From the NCBI RefSeq assembly GCF_019097595.1, contig NC_080710.1:13600280-13664279 (forward strand): a stretch of DNA of 64,000 nucleotides. Direction: 5' to 3'. Of this stretch, positions 35,786-49,700 are shown in pieces. Position 1 is the stretch's first letter. The number at the start of each line of letters is the position of its first letter. Made by a program: the position numbers and the translations under genes. Under the pieces are notes generated by a model. It did no database searches. It was not told where the DNA came from and was given only the letters and a program-made list of their open reading frames with translations. Origin of the DNA: Hemibagrus wyckioides. Lineage: Eukaryota > Chordata > Actinopteri > Siluriformes > Bagridae.

Positions 35786-38700
35786 AAAAATGTTAAATTA
35801 GGCTTGTGTGTTACAAATGTGTGTTACCCTCAAGAGGTTGGGGTACCCTCAAGAAAACCTTTGTACCTTCATGTAGAAGAATAGCATTGCATAGAATGAT
35901 ACATATTTGTAACATGAAAAAAGGACAATTTAGTTACTAAAGATGCACAAAAAAGTGAAATTAGACCTTAGGTGAAACCTGTTCCAGCGTTTTTTTTTTG
36001 TTGTTTATTCATATGCTTAGGCATACCCATGTTATGACCTTATTATCAGCAGAGAGAATGGATGAGCACACAGAGTTATTTAGTCTTGCTCACATCATGT
36101 CTCCAGTTACAGTTTTACAGAGCAGTCCTGATATCAGCAACTACTCCGCCTTTTGCTGCATCATCTTACTGCTCGCTCACTTCCTGGCTGTTTTATCTGT
36201 TTACAGCCAATGCTGCCTTCAGAGCCAGCAGTAACATACCTCAGCCAACTAATGTCTGCCTTGATGGAATGAAATTGTTTAATCTGTGTACTAGGCCTAA
36301 AAATGTTTGTCCATTTAAAAAGAAAACAGACAGAAATGAACAGTATGAGATTCTTAGGTGAATAATTCTCTAAAAAATTTAACTGGTGGCATAGCTGCAC
36401 CTCCGTGGTGTTGATTTAGGCCTTTTGCTACTGCATTGCATTTAATGTCCATCAGAGGATTTTCATCCTTTATTTTAATCAATATTTTTTAAGAGACTCC
36501 TGGATGTGAGGTGAGGCACACAGTCAACCTGGGTCACATCCTGTGCTGCTTAATTCTGATAAAGAATATTTTGTATATTGTATATGTCAAAGAATATGTT
36601 GTAGTTTTTCTTGCACTTTTAACAGTAAGGAATATCCTTTTCTAATGTTAAACCTCTTGCCAGGGTGTCCTTGCATCCCTTTTTTTGAGTCCTTGAGAAA
36701 TTTGCTAACAATTGTACAGAAACGTAGAGTTCAGTTCAGGCTAGTGTATGCATGGGTTGTGAGAGTTGGCTCAGACAACGGTTTGTGTCAAATTTTGATT
36801 GCAACATTGAATACTGTGTGTGTGTGTGTCTGTGTGTGTGTGTGTGTGTGCGTCGTCCCCTGGGGTCGTTACCAGGCGACTGGAGCAGCTGGCTTTGACA
36901 GTATTCCAAAATCTGACATCATCGTGTTGGAATCCCTGCAGTGCCCAATGGCAGGGAGCAGCCCGGCTTTGTCTATAGATGCTTTAGTAAAGAGAAAATG
37001 GAGCGGGAGAGGGGAACACAGGAAGTTAAATTTAATCATGCCCTTTGTGTGTGTGAGAGACTCTCATTTAGATAGACTTTCTTTTCTTTGACCTTCCTCT
37101 CACAAGCATTAGTGTTTCTATGCCTAATAATAGACGACTGAAAGTCTGTACATCTTTCTCAGTAGGGCTGTAGAATAGTAAGAGCATGTGTGGGACTCAC
37201 TACACCAATATGAGATATCATACCAGACATAAGGTCCCTTGCAATTACTCAGGTAATATTTGACTCATAAAATGTGAATTTAGTAATTAAAAAAAAAAAA
37301 GTTGGATGAGACGGTGCTGTTGGCTGCAGTTCTTTATTTGCCTTTTGAGGGCAAATGAGGATGCTCAGCAACTGTGTAGACATAACAAGACATTGCAGTG
37401 TTCAGGTGTTAAATAGGGCATAAAATGTTGGACTTATCCATAATTATAAACCAGTACCCAAGCTGCAGGAAATAAATGAATTTAGTCTCAGTGAACCTAA
37501 GTGCTTTGCAGTGTTTTGAAACTTGCCAGTTGCTAACTGCTATGCTTTGTTAGCCTTATCTCTTAATATAGAAATGCATACCTTTGCAGCTTGCACACTG
37601 CTCATTATGCTAATATTATCACATTTTGCCATAAATATGCAGTCACATTGTATGACATTATGAACAGCATGTACTTTCTCAGGTGCCATTTAAAAGCACA
37701 AACAGGTTCACACCTACTCTTTCTCTGCAGCGTCTATCTTGTCTTGTCTCAGAGGTCTCATTAGGACACACACACACACCCACCCACCCACACACACACA
37801 CCAGACTAGCTCTCTGGCAGCTCTGTAACAAAGCACTGCAGCTCCTTGAGCTCAAAGGCCATCAGCACAGAGGGAGGCTCAGTGCCACTGGGGAGTGTCT
37901 GTATTTTACACTCATTACACACCACCTGATAATTCATTCTCCATCACCATTTTGTTTCTTTGCTCTGTTTATTTCATTGTTCCTCTTTAAGGGAACCAAG
38001 CATTAAAAGCTGGATATTTGCTATATTGATTTTTTCTGTCCTGCCTTGGCAGAAATGTTTGCATGAGGTTCTGCTAATCAAATAAATAAAAGAATCAGAT
38101 GAGAGCTTGGCAGTTTTTGATGCCATATTTCTGCCACCGTGTATGGATGGCAGATATCAATACAAATTCACATCCAAGGTAAAAATATCCAAGTCTTATG
38201 GTACTGGATTGCTAGCAAAGTTATAAAGGTACCCACATCATATATTAACTGTTCGGTGACATTTGTCTAATAGAAAGATGAAGACAGACAATTATTGTGC
38301 ACTACTGTATACTGTACACCAGCCAATATTTTGATATTGTTATTAATATCTAGTAAAATTGTGAAAATGCATCATACATATATGCCTTATGGACAGCAAC
38401 ACCAGACTTATTCATCAGTAATACATGACTTGACTGCTGGTTATATTTTGGATGTAATTTGTTGTGCTGTTCATTAGTATTTGTGTGGCAGTGCCCTTTG
38501 CCAAAGCATTGATGTGCATGGGTTCCTGCTGTGTTTCTGTCAGGCTCAATGGCATTCTACCTCCGGTGCCCCCACATTAATACCCAACCAACTAAGTATA
38601 CTGTGCATAGCCCAAGCTAAATTATTGTATTTTTGTTCCGTGAGACTGTTGGTACAAGTCAGCTTGATGCCACACTGGCAAAGCTTGGCACAAAACACAG

Positions 38701-39224
38701 GACACCAGAGTGAGACATAAACAAGCCAGTGGGCCTCCTCCTCCCCTCTCTTTTCTTTCCCCGTCACTACATCTACCTCTCCATCTCCACAACATCTCAC
38801 TCGAGTCCTCCTCCGCCATCTTCCTAACCAGCCTCTCACAGCTTCCTGCTCAATTTTGAATCACATTATATTTTTGTTTCATGCTTGGACATTGTGTAAT
38901 GCCATTTCATTCTGACGCAGATTTAGCTTTTTTATAACTACACTCAGTTTAAGTCTAGATTTTTTTGTGTTTGGGTTGCTGTCTGAATCATCTCATCCTC
39001 CTACACTCACTCTGTTTCTTGCAGTCTGTGTGATTTATTTCTGTCCCACTTTGCCATGTCCATGGCGTCAGAGCTCCTGAGCTGCCATTAAAACACTTCT
39101 TTAAGCAAATAAGCTCTAGAATTTATGACCTAAAGCTTTTTAGCTGTAACACAAATCAATCAGTATTATCTATTATAATACAAAAATATTTAACTTATTT
39201 TGTCTAGTGGCCCTCTCTTAACAG

Positions 39225-39276
<52 letters not shown>

Positions 39277-42038
39277 TATATATATACACAAGATACATGT
39301 ATACAAGATATATATATCTTGTTTCATTTTTCAGTGTGTTTTTGTCCCTGTTGTACAATAAATGTAGACAATATTGTAGTGCTTAAAACCCGTATTTACT
39401 TCTTTTACAGATATGTCCCCAGTACTCGCGGGCTTCATCGGCGCCGGCGTATTGGTGGTTGCAGTGGTGGCCTTAATATTTGTGTGGACATGCTGCCAAA
39501 AACGTTACAACAGGATGAGCCACAAGCTCCATGGTGTCCAAACAGAGTGTAGTGACCCGTTAACAGACCCACCTTACAAATTCATCCACATGCTGAAGGG
39601 CATGAGCATCTACCCAGAGGCACTGACCAGCAGCAAGAGAATAGTGCGACTTGTTCGTCGAGCTGGCGGCATTAACACTGATGTCGAACGAGAGGGCAAG
39701 GGGTGTCCTGTTGTGCTGGTGGATGTGGGTGCAGAGAAGAGTCCAGTTGTGACACCTCAGTTTGAGGTAGGCAGTTTAGATGAGAGTGCCCTCCCAACTC
39801 CACGACTAGAGAAGGAGCTACCTGTTCGCGCAGACTACTGCTGCCTGGAGAACAGCTCAAGCAGTGGCAGCCAAAGCTCAAGCACCACGGCATCTAACAG
39901 CGCCACACCCTTCACAGATGAGGCAGATCGTGGAACCCTTAGCCTCACCATCGACTACAATTTCCCCAAGAAGGCACTGGTGGTGACTGTACTGGAGGCG
40001 CGAGGGTTACGAGCTGTGGATAGCCAAGCTGGCAGTGCTGACCCTTACATCAAGATGACCATTTTGCCAGAAAAAAAGCACAGAGTGAAGACCCGTGTAC
40101 TGCGCAAGACACTTGAGCCTGCTTTTGACGAGACGTTCACATTTTATGGCGTGCCATACAGCTTGCTGTCGGAGCTCACGCTGCATTTCCTCGTGCTGAG
40201 CTTTGACCGCTTTGCTCGTGATGATGTGATCGGCGAAACGTTGGTGCCTCTGGCTGGTGTTGAGCTTAGCACAGGCAAAGTGCAAATCACACAGCCAATC
40301 AGCAAGAGAAGCATGCAGGTGGGAGCACAATCTATCCTTTACTTAACTCTACATAACTCAGATTTTTTCTGGCCTAGTTTGTTTATTTCTTGGGACACTA
40401 ATAAAACAAGTTTACAATCAATATATCTTTTTAAACCCTCCCCTCAATTAAATGTCCAATAACTAACACCCAGTTCAAATTTAATGTAATTAAATCAGTT
40501 TCCTTTTCTATTATTTGCAGTTTCAATCTATTAATATCCTAACATCTATTAATATTCAAGCATCATTTGATAGAAATCATAGTACTGATACAGCATCAGA
40601 TAGACATAAACAATGTTATGTGTAATTGTAACGGTAGTCACTGCTGAAATTGTTTATTCTTAACCACAGAATAATTTTACTCCACAGAAGTATTTTACTT
40701 CATTTTAAGTATAAATCAATTCATAATTCACAATGGTAAATATGCAGTGATTCCTAAAGTATTGTACTTTAAATGATATATATGTAATTTATTTAATATA
40801 AATTATTATAATTTATATATAAATTGTATAGGACATGGAGAAAATGGACATTGTATTTTGAAGAACTTGTGGCATGCTCTGCAGTGAAATCTAAAAATAA
40901 TCTGAAAGAAATAGTGGGTGTTACTAAAACATGAAAACCAGTAGTGATGACTGTGTGCATACATGTGTGGTTATTCTAATATTAGTGTAAGGGAAGGAGA
41001 CTATGACTGTTTTCAAATTTGAGCTCTTAAATATATTAACAAAGAGGATAACAAAGAAATGAAGGCCTCTTTTTGTGCAAAAATTTAGTTTGAATATGTT
41101 TACTTCATAAACAGCTAGCATATAAGCATGAATAGCAGATATCTATAGGAGGTGTGTAGGCCGTATAACAAGGGTCCAATATACACATAACATTTACAAA
41201 GGAGGATTTGCCTAGGCTCTCAGATAAAAAGCACAACTATTTTTTATTATTAGTGATCCATGATACAGTACCTAAGAGAAATAGGGTAAATGACAGAATG
41301 AATGAATGATTGAAAGGTATCAGTGAACTGAAGAAGGTTGTTATGTGTGGGTTTTTGCAGTGTGTGAGCCGTGGCGAGCTGCTGGTGTCTCTTTCCTATC
41401 AGCCTGTCTCTCATAGACTCAGTGTGGTAGTCCTGAAAGCTAGACACCTTCCAAAACTGGACATCACTGGCCTGGCTGGAAGTAAGTACACATGTGCAAA
41501 CACATGGTTTGGTTATATTTTCTTTATGTTACAGTTTATGCATTTTTGGCATATTGTAGAATGTTGTTAATTGTTTTTAGTGAACAATGCTTCAATATGT
41601 TTTTATTTAAATAGATTTTATTTATATATTTAATAGAGAATATTAAAATGAATGGTAAAACAAAAAGAGTGTTACGCACAATAAACTAATAAATAATGTC
41701 ATGAATAAACCTGTGTGCTTTTTTCAGATCCATATGTGAAAGTGAACGTATTTTACAACCGTAAGCGCATAGCTAAGAAGAAGACTCATGTGAAGAAGTG
41801 CACGCTGAATCCTGTTTTCAATGAGTCCTTCATCTACGACGTACCCGCTGACCTGCTGCCTGACATCTCTATCGAATTTCTGGTTATGGACTTTGACCGC
41901 ACTACTAAAAACCAGGCCGTGGGGCGTCTGGTGCTGGGAACACACAGTCCCTGCCCCTCTGGTGCCACCCACTGGCAGGAGGTCTGCCAAAATCCACGTC
42001 GGCAAATCTCCAAGTGGCACAGCCTTGTCGAATATTGA
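33881..42038 (+). CDS. syt11: synaptotagmin-11, 457 aa
   Basis: Four coding exons: 33881-33914, 39411-40318, 41361-41481 and 41728-42038, phases matching. SYT11 is a vesicle protein with two C2 domains that does not act as a classical calcium sensor. Exon 1 encodes MAEITEIRAAY, matching the SYT11 start, and joins DMSPVLAGFIGAG. Residues ~14-37 are the membrane segment, followed by cysteines (WTCC) that may be palmitoylated. PPYKFIHMLKGMSIYP is family-specific. C2A runs ~186-310 (LTIDYNFPKKALVVTVLEA; SADPYIKMT; LSFDRFARDD with the family's Ser in place of a calcium-binding Asp). C2B runs ~315-457 (CVSRGELLVSLSYQP; KKKTHVKKCTLNP; WHSLVEY). The protein is longer than human SYT11 (431 aa), from extra residues after the membrane segment and a serine-rich linker. 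The C2B loop reads GLAGNPYV rather than GLSDPYV. Intron 1 is 5.5 kb. Confidence 0.94.
33915..39410 (+). other. syt11 intron 1
   Basis: Noncoding. Contains TA tracts at 35748-35780 and 39226-39290, a GT tract at 36814-36850 and a CA/CCCA tract at 37765-37801. The antisense frame at 34940-35323 is discussed under findings and is not called as a gene. Confidence 0.7.
39226..39290. repeat. TA microsatellite upstream of syt11 exon 2
   Basis: About 30 TA units with one AATA interruption, about 120 bp before the exon 2 acceptor. Confidence 0.9.
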
Positions 42039-42777
42039 GGTTTCTCCTGTCTGTTCTTCACACACATAAACAAATACCGTCACACACAAACACACACACA
42101 TATACAAACATTACAGATATGTACACATACAGTAAACAATAATGATATACACAGAGACATGAGGGAGACCTCAAGGCCCTAAGAAAAAAATAAGACTAAA
42201 GGAAGACAGTGAATTAGAGCACTTCACATGGACTTATGAAAAACATGATGAACTTTTGCAACAGCTATGTAGTGATAGTTCTCAAATAATCCTTTATAAA
42301 CAGTGCTGTTTTAGCCATCAGTGACACATACACACTCTCTTACACAAATGTGCATACACATACACACACACTGACCAATAGTAACTTAAGAGACCAAAAT
42401 ATTGTTATGTACACAATTTTGAGACTGTTACAAGTACACTCTTCTGAACTTAGCATTGATTGTATGTATGTTTAAATTAAGGTGTAACATGTCTGCCTCC
42501 ACAGACCTCACTACACTGCTGTAGTTCACTGTACCGCATGTATGAATAACACAAGAATTACTGTAACAATTCAAGAAACCAAGCAAACAGCAGTCAAGGC
42601 TGAGAAGTGACACGATAAAAGTTAATAATGGTGTGGATCACAGTTGTTAGGATGTATAAAGACTTTTCAAGTGACATACCAATCTCCTTAATATGAATAT
42701 CAGGTAAAAAAAAAAAAAATCATGCTGCCCTTAGCATGTGAGTTATGATTGTGATTAGGATGACACTGACCTGTTAT

Positions 42778-43139
42778 ACAATGGATATAAAACGTCTGTC
42801 CACCTCTATTAAATTGGCAGGTTTTTGTGATGTAAAATAATTTTTTTTCTTAACCTTTTTAAAATTTTTGGAGAGTCATTCGGTTTTTAGGTGACTTTAC
42901 TGTGGTGCTTCATTTTTTTTTGTTTGTTGATAATGGCCTTTATGTGCCAAGTTTAATAAGTTTTAGAAATAATTATATATCTGTCTCATGATCAGTAACT
43001 TTCAACAAGTAAGATACCATGCATGCTTTAAAAGCACCATGGTTTCAGCAGTCAGATGAAACCAAGATGATGAAATGAAGAAAATGAAAATCCTACAGAA
43101 ACATCTGATCTTTATTTGGGCATTTATTAATTAGAAATA

Positions 43140-43179
<40 letters not shown>

Positions 43180-43317
43180 GCCTAAAGTGTTACTGATTGT
43201 TTTTCATATTGAGGGTGGAAGAGGTTCTAACATGTTTTTATCTTGGTTTAATTTTTTTTCACATCATTAAAACCTGCCATTTTAACATGGCTGTGTAGAT
43301 TTTTTATATCCATTGTT
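42778..43317. mobile_element. MITE with ~55-bp inverted termini, in the probable syt11 3' UTR
   Basis: Left end caatggatataaaacgtctg... ggcaggtttttgtgatgt; the right end is its imperfect complement (acatcattaaaacctgccat ... tttatatccattg). The interior is AT- and T-rich with a 25-base T-run. No coding capacity. It starts about 740 bp after the syt11 stop. Confidence 0.8.
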
Positions 43318-44964
43318 TATACCTCTGGTTGCTCTTCTGTTCAACTTATTCTTTTGAAAAGGTTGACTAAATTGGGCAAATGTGTGTGGCTTTGTGAGAG
43401 CAATACATACTGCTGTTCTTAAAATTCGAAGATAACATGGATTAAATGCCATTTTTTGTATTGTCCATGCACCATCCAGTTAATATATGGTTCAGTGTGA
43501 GGCTACGTAAAAAAAATATGAAGCCAATCTATATGTACTCAAACTCACTTTGAATGTCACTACATATGTAAGATAACACATGCTCCATGTAGCCAATTTT
43601 ATAATTTTCTCTCAGTCTTTCTATACTGTCTCTTAATGTCACTGTAAATACTGTACAAATTGTACAGGGGCACTGGTGTGTATTTAATAGGTATTGTACT
43701 ATATGCACTGAATGCCAATGGCATGATCGTTTTTGATATGGTGTGGTGTGTTTCCTAAAACCTTGGAATCTGTAACAGGTCTGTTAGATCTAATTGTACT
43801 GGGTTAGTGGACTGTAAAGATGAAGTCTGCCTGTCTACAGTGAGTTACTGGTGCAAGGCATTGAACATTAGATTTCTCTGACCTGGCAGACTGGTGTGCA
43901 TTGAGTATCACAGCAGATTCAATTGATACCTGTCTGATTGTGGTACTGCTGTATGCTGCACACACCTGTTAAACCATACACTATACACAGTCCCTCCTCT
44001 CCTCTCCATCAAAGCCCAAAATTATATTCACACTCACAATTACATTAGACATCTTTCACATTGACTAAGTTGTCTGCCATTTTTACGGGGTCATACTGGA
44101 TATGGATATGATACCAACTGGTAGAATCCTGAAAGGAAAAGTGCTTTTGATTGTACATGATTTAAGGGTACTCATTACACAATTGAATACTTCCTTTACA
44201 GTAGTCTCAGTAACAGTCCAGTCAACAGTAAGTGATTTTTTTTAATGAGTATTACTGAGTCAGATGGAGAAATGAAAATCAAAACACTAGAAGTTAATTA
44301 GACTGTGTAATGATTATAATTTAGTCAAAAAAATGTTAATTGGAGGGACTTTTGTGTTGAAATAAAAAAAAAAATGAATAACTACTTACATTGCTGAATG
44401 TTCAGTGACATTTAATATAACACATATAACACATTAACATGTATGTTGGTGTTCTTAAACACACTGAATGTGCAAATTAAATGTGGTACAAAAATGAAAT
44501 TTGCCTCTTGTTTTTAACGCCCACATTAACTATTTCACATTCTATATAATATATCATGAGTGGAAGAAGTCTACTGTATCTCTGCCCTGTCTGTGCCATT
44601 TTACTGACAAGGTTCTTTAGAAAAGATATAGGATTTGTCTCTTGAATACATATTCTAAGAATAGTCGTCTAGCATTAAAATGATCCAATGAGTCAATAGT
44701 TTAGGGATCACAATCCTACTGTAATTGCGACTTTTTTAGTCATATAAGTGATTTTATACAAATTGAATAGCCATCCAAACAATGATAAATGGAAGCCATT
44801 ATTTAAGACCGTGTTGTGGCTCTGTGATGACATCATTTTGCATCCTCTCTTTGGATGCATTCATTTCTCAGATCAGGCCTTGTGGCTTGTGTATTTAGTA
44901 TAACTTTCACACAAGTTACTGTAACAAGCAAATGAATGAGAAGTAAATCAGTGGTGCAGACTGT
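43318..44964. other. syt11 downstream DNA
   Basis: No gene seen. May still be syt11 3' UTR; an AATAAA followed by an A-run lies near 44361. Confidence 0.4.
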
Positions 44965-45180
44965 ACCTCCATTCATTTTCTGTACCGCTTATCCTACACA
45001 GGGTTGCAGGGCACCTGGAGCCTGTCCCGGGGGACTTGGTGGACAAAGCTGGGGACACCCTAGACTGGGTGTCATGCTTTCACAGAGGGCAAAATTGTAT
45101 ACACATTCACAGACTATGGACAATTTAGGCCAGTCAGCCTTCATTCAATTCAGAGATATCTGCATGTTTGGTTTGTAAAA
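44965..45180 (+). repeat. truncated SINE copy, same family as 2870-3190
   Basis: Reads cctccattcattttctgtac, cgcttatcc, ggagcctgtcccgggggact, cacattcacagacta, caatttaggccagtcagcct: the tail half of the family. The promoter head is absent. Confidence 0.65.
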
Positions 45181-45740
45181 ATTCTAAATATACAAATATT
45201 GGCTTCCTCATTGTCAAGGTTACTGCCATAAATTAACCTTTTATCACAGAATGTGAATTAAACTATTGCTGAGGATGTGCTGTGCAGCTGAACATTGCAC
45301 AGATTTAGTGTCATTTGTTCATGTTGTGGTGTCTAATGTATGTCCTCTTGCTGGACATGCTGTAGAAACATTAGCAACAATCATATCAGTTCGTAATTGA
45401 TAAATCGTAATATTTGAACATCAGATTCCCATTGCTAGAATCTTTGATATTATTTGCTCCTCAACCACAAGAGGGAGCAAATGTACTTTGTTCAGCTGAT
45501 CTCAGCAGGCGAGCAGACACTGTTATTCATCCTTCTTTTTATGTTTGCTTCATTTCCTCCTTTGATTATTGGACACCTGTTTCATATTTTCCAATTTCTC
45601 ACATTGTTTAAGTTTTGTGTTTCCGTCAGCCTATTAAATAAGTTCTGCACTTTGCATCCATCTTCAGCCATCTGCAGTCATTATGAACATTATTAATAAT
45701 TAATTAATTACAAATGTTAAGGAACAGTATCTCCAATCTC

Positions 45741-45870
45741 AACAAGTCAAGTCAAGTCAAGTAGCTTTATTGTCATTTCAACCACATATAGCTGACACAG
45801 TACACAGTGAAATGAAACAAGGACCCTGAACACTTCTAACTATAGGGGCTTGCAATCTACACAGTCTAAA
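45741..45870. repeat. dispersed repeat, same family as the 30894 insertion
   Basis: Four tandem caagt units lead into gtagctttattgtcatttca, accacatatagctgacacag, then gtgaaatgaaacaaggacc, matching the insertion inside the Tc1 element at 30894-31136. Truncated on the right. Confidence 0.65.
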
Positions 45871-45950
45871 CAATATTGTGTTCACTGAGAGATAAATGTT
45901 TGAAAACACCTGCTTTATCATATACCATATCATACACTATATAAGTTTTT

Positions 45951-46728
45951 GGTCACCCCTTTAAATGATTAAATTCAGGTGTTGTTTTTCAGGCCACTTG
46001 GTTCCAGTGAAAGGAACTCTTAATGCTTCAGCATACTAAGACATTTTGGACAATTTCATGCCCCCAACTTTGTGGGAACGGTTTGGGGATGACCCCTTCC
46101 TGTTCTAACATGACTGTACACCAGTGCAAAGAAAGGTCCATAAAAACATAGATGAGTGAGTTTGGTGTGGAGGAACTTGACTGAACTGCACAGAACCCTG
46201 ACCTCAACCTGATAGAACCCGTTTGGGATGAATTAGAGAATGTGAGCCAGGCCTTCTCATCCAACATTAGTGCCTGACCTCACAAATGTACTCCTAGAGA
46301 AATGGTCAAACATTCACATAAACACACTCCTAAACCTTGTGGAAAGGTCTTCCCAAAAGAGTTGAAGTTGCAAAGGGTGGGCCAACTCCATATTACATTC
46401 ATGTGCATGTAAAGGCAGACGTCCCAAAACTTTTTATTTCCTCACATTTTGCCAGGCTTCATGAACTATTGTAAATGGCCAAAGGTATGTGATTCTTCCC
46501 CTAGCTGTCTGCAGACATAAAACAGAAGCACATACACAAGTATAGAATGTTTCTGTATGCTACATTATCACTTTTGGGGAAATAATCCCCAAACCCATGC
46601 TCCAAAATCTATTGGAATGCCTTCTAAGAACTGTTATAGCAAAGGAAGAACAACTCAGTATTAATGGCCATGGTTTTGTAAAGAGATATACTCAGGTGTC
46701 CACATACATCTAACCATAGTGTGTATAA
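45951..46728 (-). mobile_element. degenerate Tc1-like element
   Basis: Weak terminal similarity: acactatataagtttttggt on the left, and ctcaggtgtccacatacatc then catagtgt on the right. The middle is a well-known fish repeat type (plus strand: gaccccttcctgttctaaca; ctgacctcaacctgatagaa). The right half is scrambled relative to the left. No intact transposase. Confidence 0.6.
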
Positions 46729-49700
46729 GATGAGCATAATAAACTGTGGCTTCACAACTAAATAAAAACACAGGATCTCCACATAATTAGGAAATAATTT
46801 TGATGTTGTAATGGAATAGAATTAAAAAGAAAGGAATGAAACTGAAAAGGCAGAGGTAGTGTGACTTGCACTGATTATGCAGACTGACAGTGTGAATGAA
46901 TCTGTGTATGCATGTGGGAAGTGAAAGAAATGAGGTGGCAGATAGAAAACTACTCATGAAATTTCTAAAACATTTTATCATCTTATCTTATTATCTTGTT
47001 AGAACCTTGAACATACAGGGGAAAAAATAAATACAACCATCGAAGGAACACAAAACACATTTACATGATTAATAAGTCTTTTTTACTTAAAAATATACAA
47101 TTTAAATTTGGCAGTGTAAAATATGAATACACTGAGAATAAAAAAAGCATAAATAATTAAGAAATGATAATCACAGACTAATCTAACAAGAGAAACAATT
47201 AATATAAAATTTCTTTTTATAAAGTGCTGATTTGATCAAAAAGTGCTTTAAAAATAAATGAAAAAGCTAGGAATGAACAAAATGTAAAAAATAAAAATAA
47301 ATTAACTATTCAATATACAAATATAAAGAAATTATTCTCTATGACTAGCAAATCATGTTTGAATGTGAGTCGGTTTAAAAGAAATTAGAGTTTGTTAAAT
47401 CCATATTTAGTTGATAAATCTGTATTTAGTCAAAGAACAGATGAAGGATAGTGTCTTGTATGCTTTAAGTAAGGCTGCTGGTTTCAGACCCCTTATGTAC
47501 ATCCATGAGTACATAAGGGCACATATGACATCTTGAGTGTTTGTTTTTCTGGAGACACAGTGTACCACCCTGTAATGCAATTTTTATAACCTCAACAGAA
47601 ATAGAAAGGGCTACGTGCCCTTCACCATTCTCCAGCTGCCCAAACTGCTCCCAGGCATCCGTTTGTCTTCCTATCTGTGTAGACAGCATTAAGAGCTCAT
47701 GCTAGCCAAGCACGATTCCCTGTAATTATGTGTTCTTGTCCAGGCCTTCTGAAACTCCCTCAGGAAGAGGAAAATAATGCAGTGTAAGTCCACACACATA
47801 GTAAATTGGATAGAGACATTGATTACATCTCACCTTGTTAAAACAAGCCGGGCACCACTCTCTGTCTGGGCGCTTTATTGTTAAATAAATCAAATTGTAC
47901 AAAAGGGGCATATATAAAAACGATCTTCCATCTGATCTTCAGGAATAACAATGTCTGCCTAAAATGAACAAAGTGTTTGGGATCAGCTGTACTGTTTCTC
48001 AAGACCAGTTTGTGAATTTCCAGGAGTAGGCCAAAAATGGAAGATTATGAGATACCATATTATGAGAATTTATGAATTTATGCTATTTAGGCTAACAGGC
48101 TAAATTATGGTCAGTAGTGCTGAATGAGCATTCAGCAGTACCAAGACAGAAATACATTCACAGTCTGAGGCAAGCAGTAGGTCACTGATAATTGTTGCCA
48201 GCACTGATAATTAGAGGATGAAGTAGTACAGTTGGCTTTGAAGCCTGAACTCTGTTATTTTAGGTTCTTTTGGCTACAGGTCCAAATGATAGGCCAGATA
48301 AGCAACCAAGACTTTTCAGGCTCTTCCAAGCCATGTCACCAACATTTTGAATTTCCATATGTGGACATTCAGGTTGTAAAATTTCAGGCAAACCTACAAT
48401 GAATATACTACACCCTGTATGAATGAACTACAATTAATATAAATTAATATCTTTTGCACCCTATCTAACGCTCTATGTGACAGATGTGGGTAATTTGTTC
48501 CTAAATGTAAACAAAAGCATGTACACAAACACACACTAGGCCAGACTGTGCCATATGTTTGAGAGAACTGTTTGGGCTAAAACGAGCTGTGATTGAATTG
48601 GGCACTCAAGGGACATGGTGCTACGTGCAGCTTGGAGCTTTCTGCCCTCACCCTCTCAGAAACACAGACTGAGAGAACACAAAGATATTGAGATAGCACA
48701 TGGAAATGTAAACACTTGGTTGTCTCCAAGAGAAAGTAACCCAAACTGCAGGGAAGTGTCTGATATAAGACCAAACTGCTGGCTAGAGGTTAAAATGTCC
48801 CTGTACAACCTTCTACAACTTTCTACTGAAATTTATATTAATGGAAAATGAATATCTCATATAAAACTTTGAAGTGCCATAATGTTTTTTGTGATCAAGA
48901 GGTTATGGGGTATGTCAGTAACAATATCCATGCTCATTGTATCAAAGGCGAGGCTGTTAGTAAGCTTCAGCTGCTAGTGGTAGAATATTTAGAAAGAATA
49001 TATATCTAATTTGATATTTAATATTTCTATATTTATTTCCTATGGACCCCTTCTGCTGTTGCAACCCCTTAAAATCTGGTAACTTTGGGTGGTACAGACT
49101 ATATTTCTAAACAAACAATGTACTCTAGGATGTTGATTTAGGCATGTAGTTTGGTAACCTAACATCTATATGCTTACATTAATTCCCTAACATTGTTAGA
49201 AGTATTGGGTTCCTAGCTGAAGTACAAAACTACAGGAGCACATTGCAGGTTTTAATTTGGCCAGGAATATCACAGCCTGGCTTGTATGACCACATTAGTC
49301 AAATAGATTGTTGTTGAAAGATCATGTCAGTGAACTGTTCCTTGCAGAGAAGTTGCCGTTTTCACAGCACTGGTTCAGTCAGTAATTGCAGGAAGTGTTT
49401 TTTTTCACTGTTAACAGAGCTCATTAACAAATACAACAAATGCCCCAGAATGTAGAATAGTGGACCAACACTGTTTTTGCAGGTACATAAACCAGTTATT
49501 GTGTTTAAATTGTGCCTAATTAATTAAGACACAGCTCCCCATGAGGCTCTGTTAAAGAGAAAGATCTAGCTGGATCCACTCCCTTACCCCTGTATTTGCC
49601 AACCCACTTTCCACTCTAAAATTAATTAGATGGGAGAATTGGTCAGCATACGCAGTGAGGCTGTGACAGTTTGCCAAACTGTCAATGAGTTCTTCAGGGC

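Noticed and set aside
36543..37091. 182-codon plus-strand frame in syt11 intron 1
   Set aside because: Includes a GT-repeat valine/cysteine run; no domain and no splice context that fits syt11.
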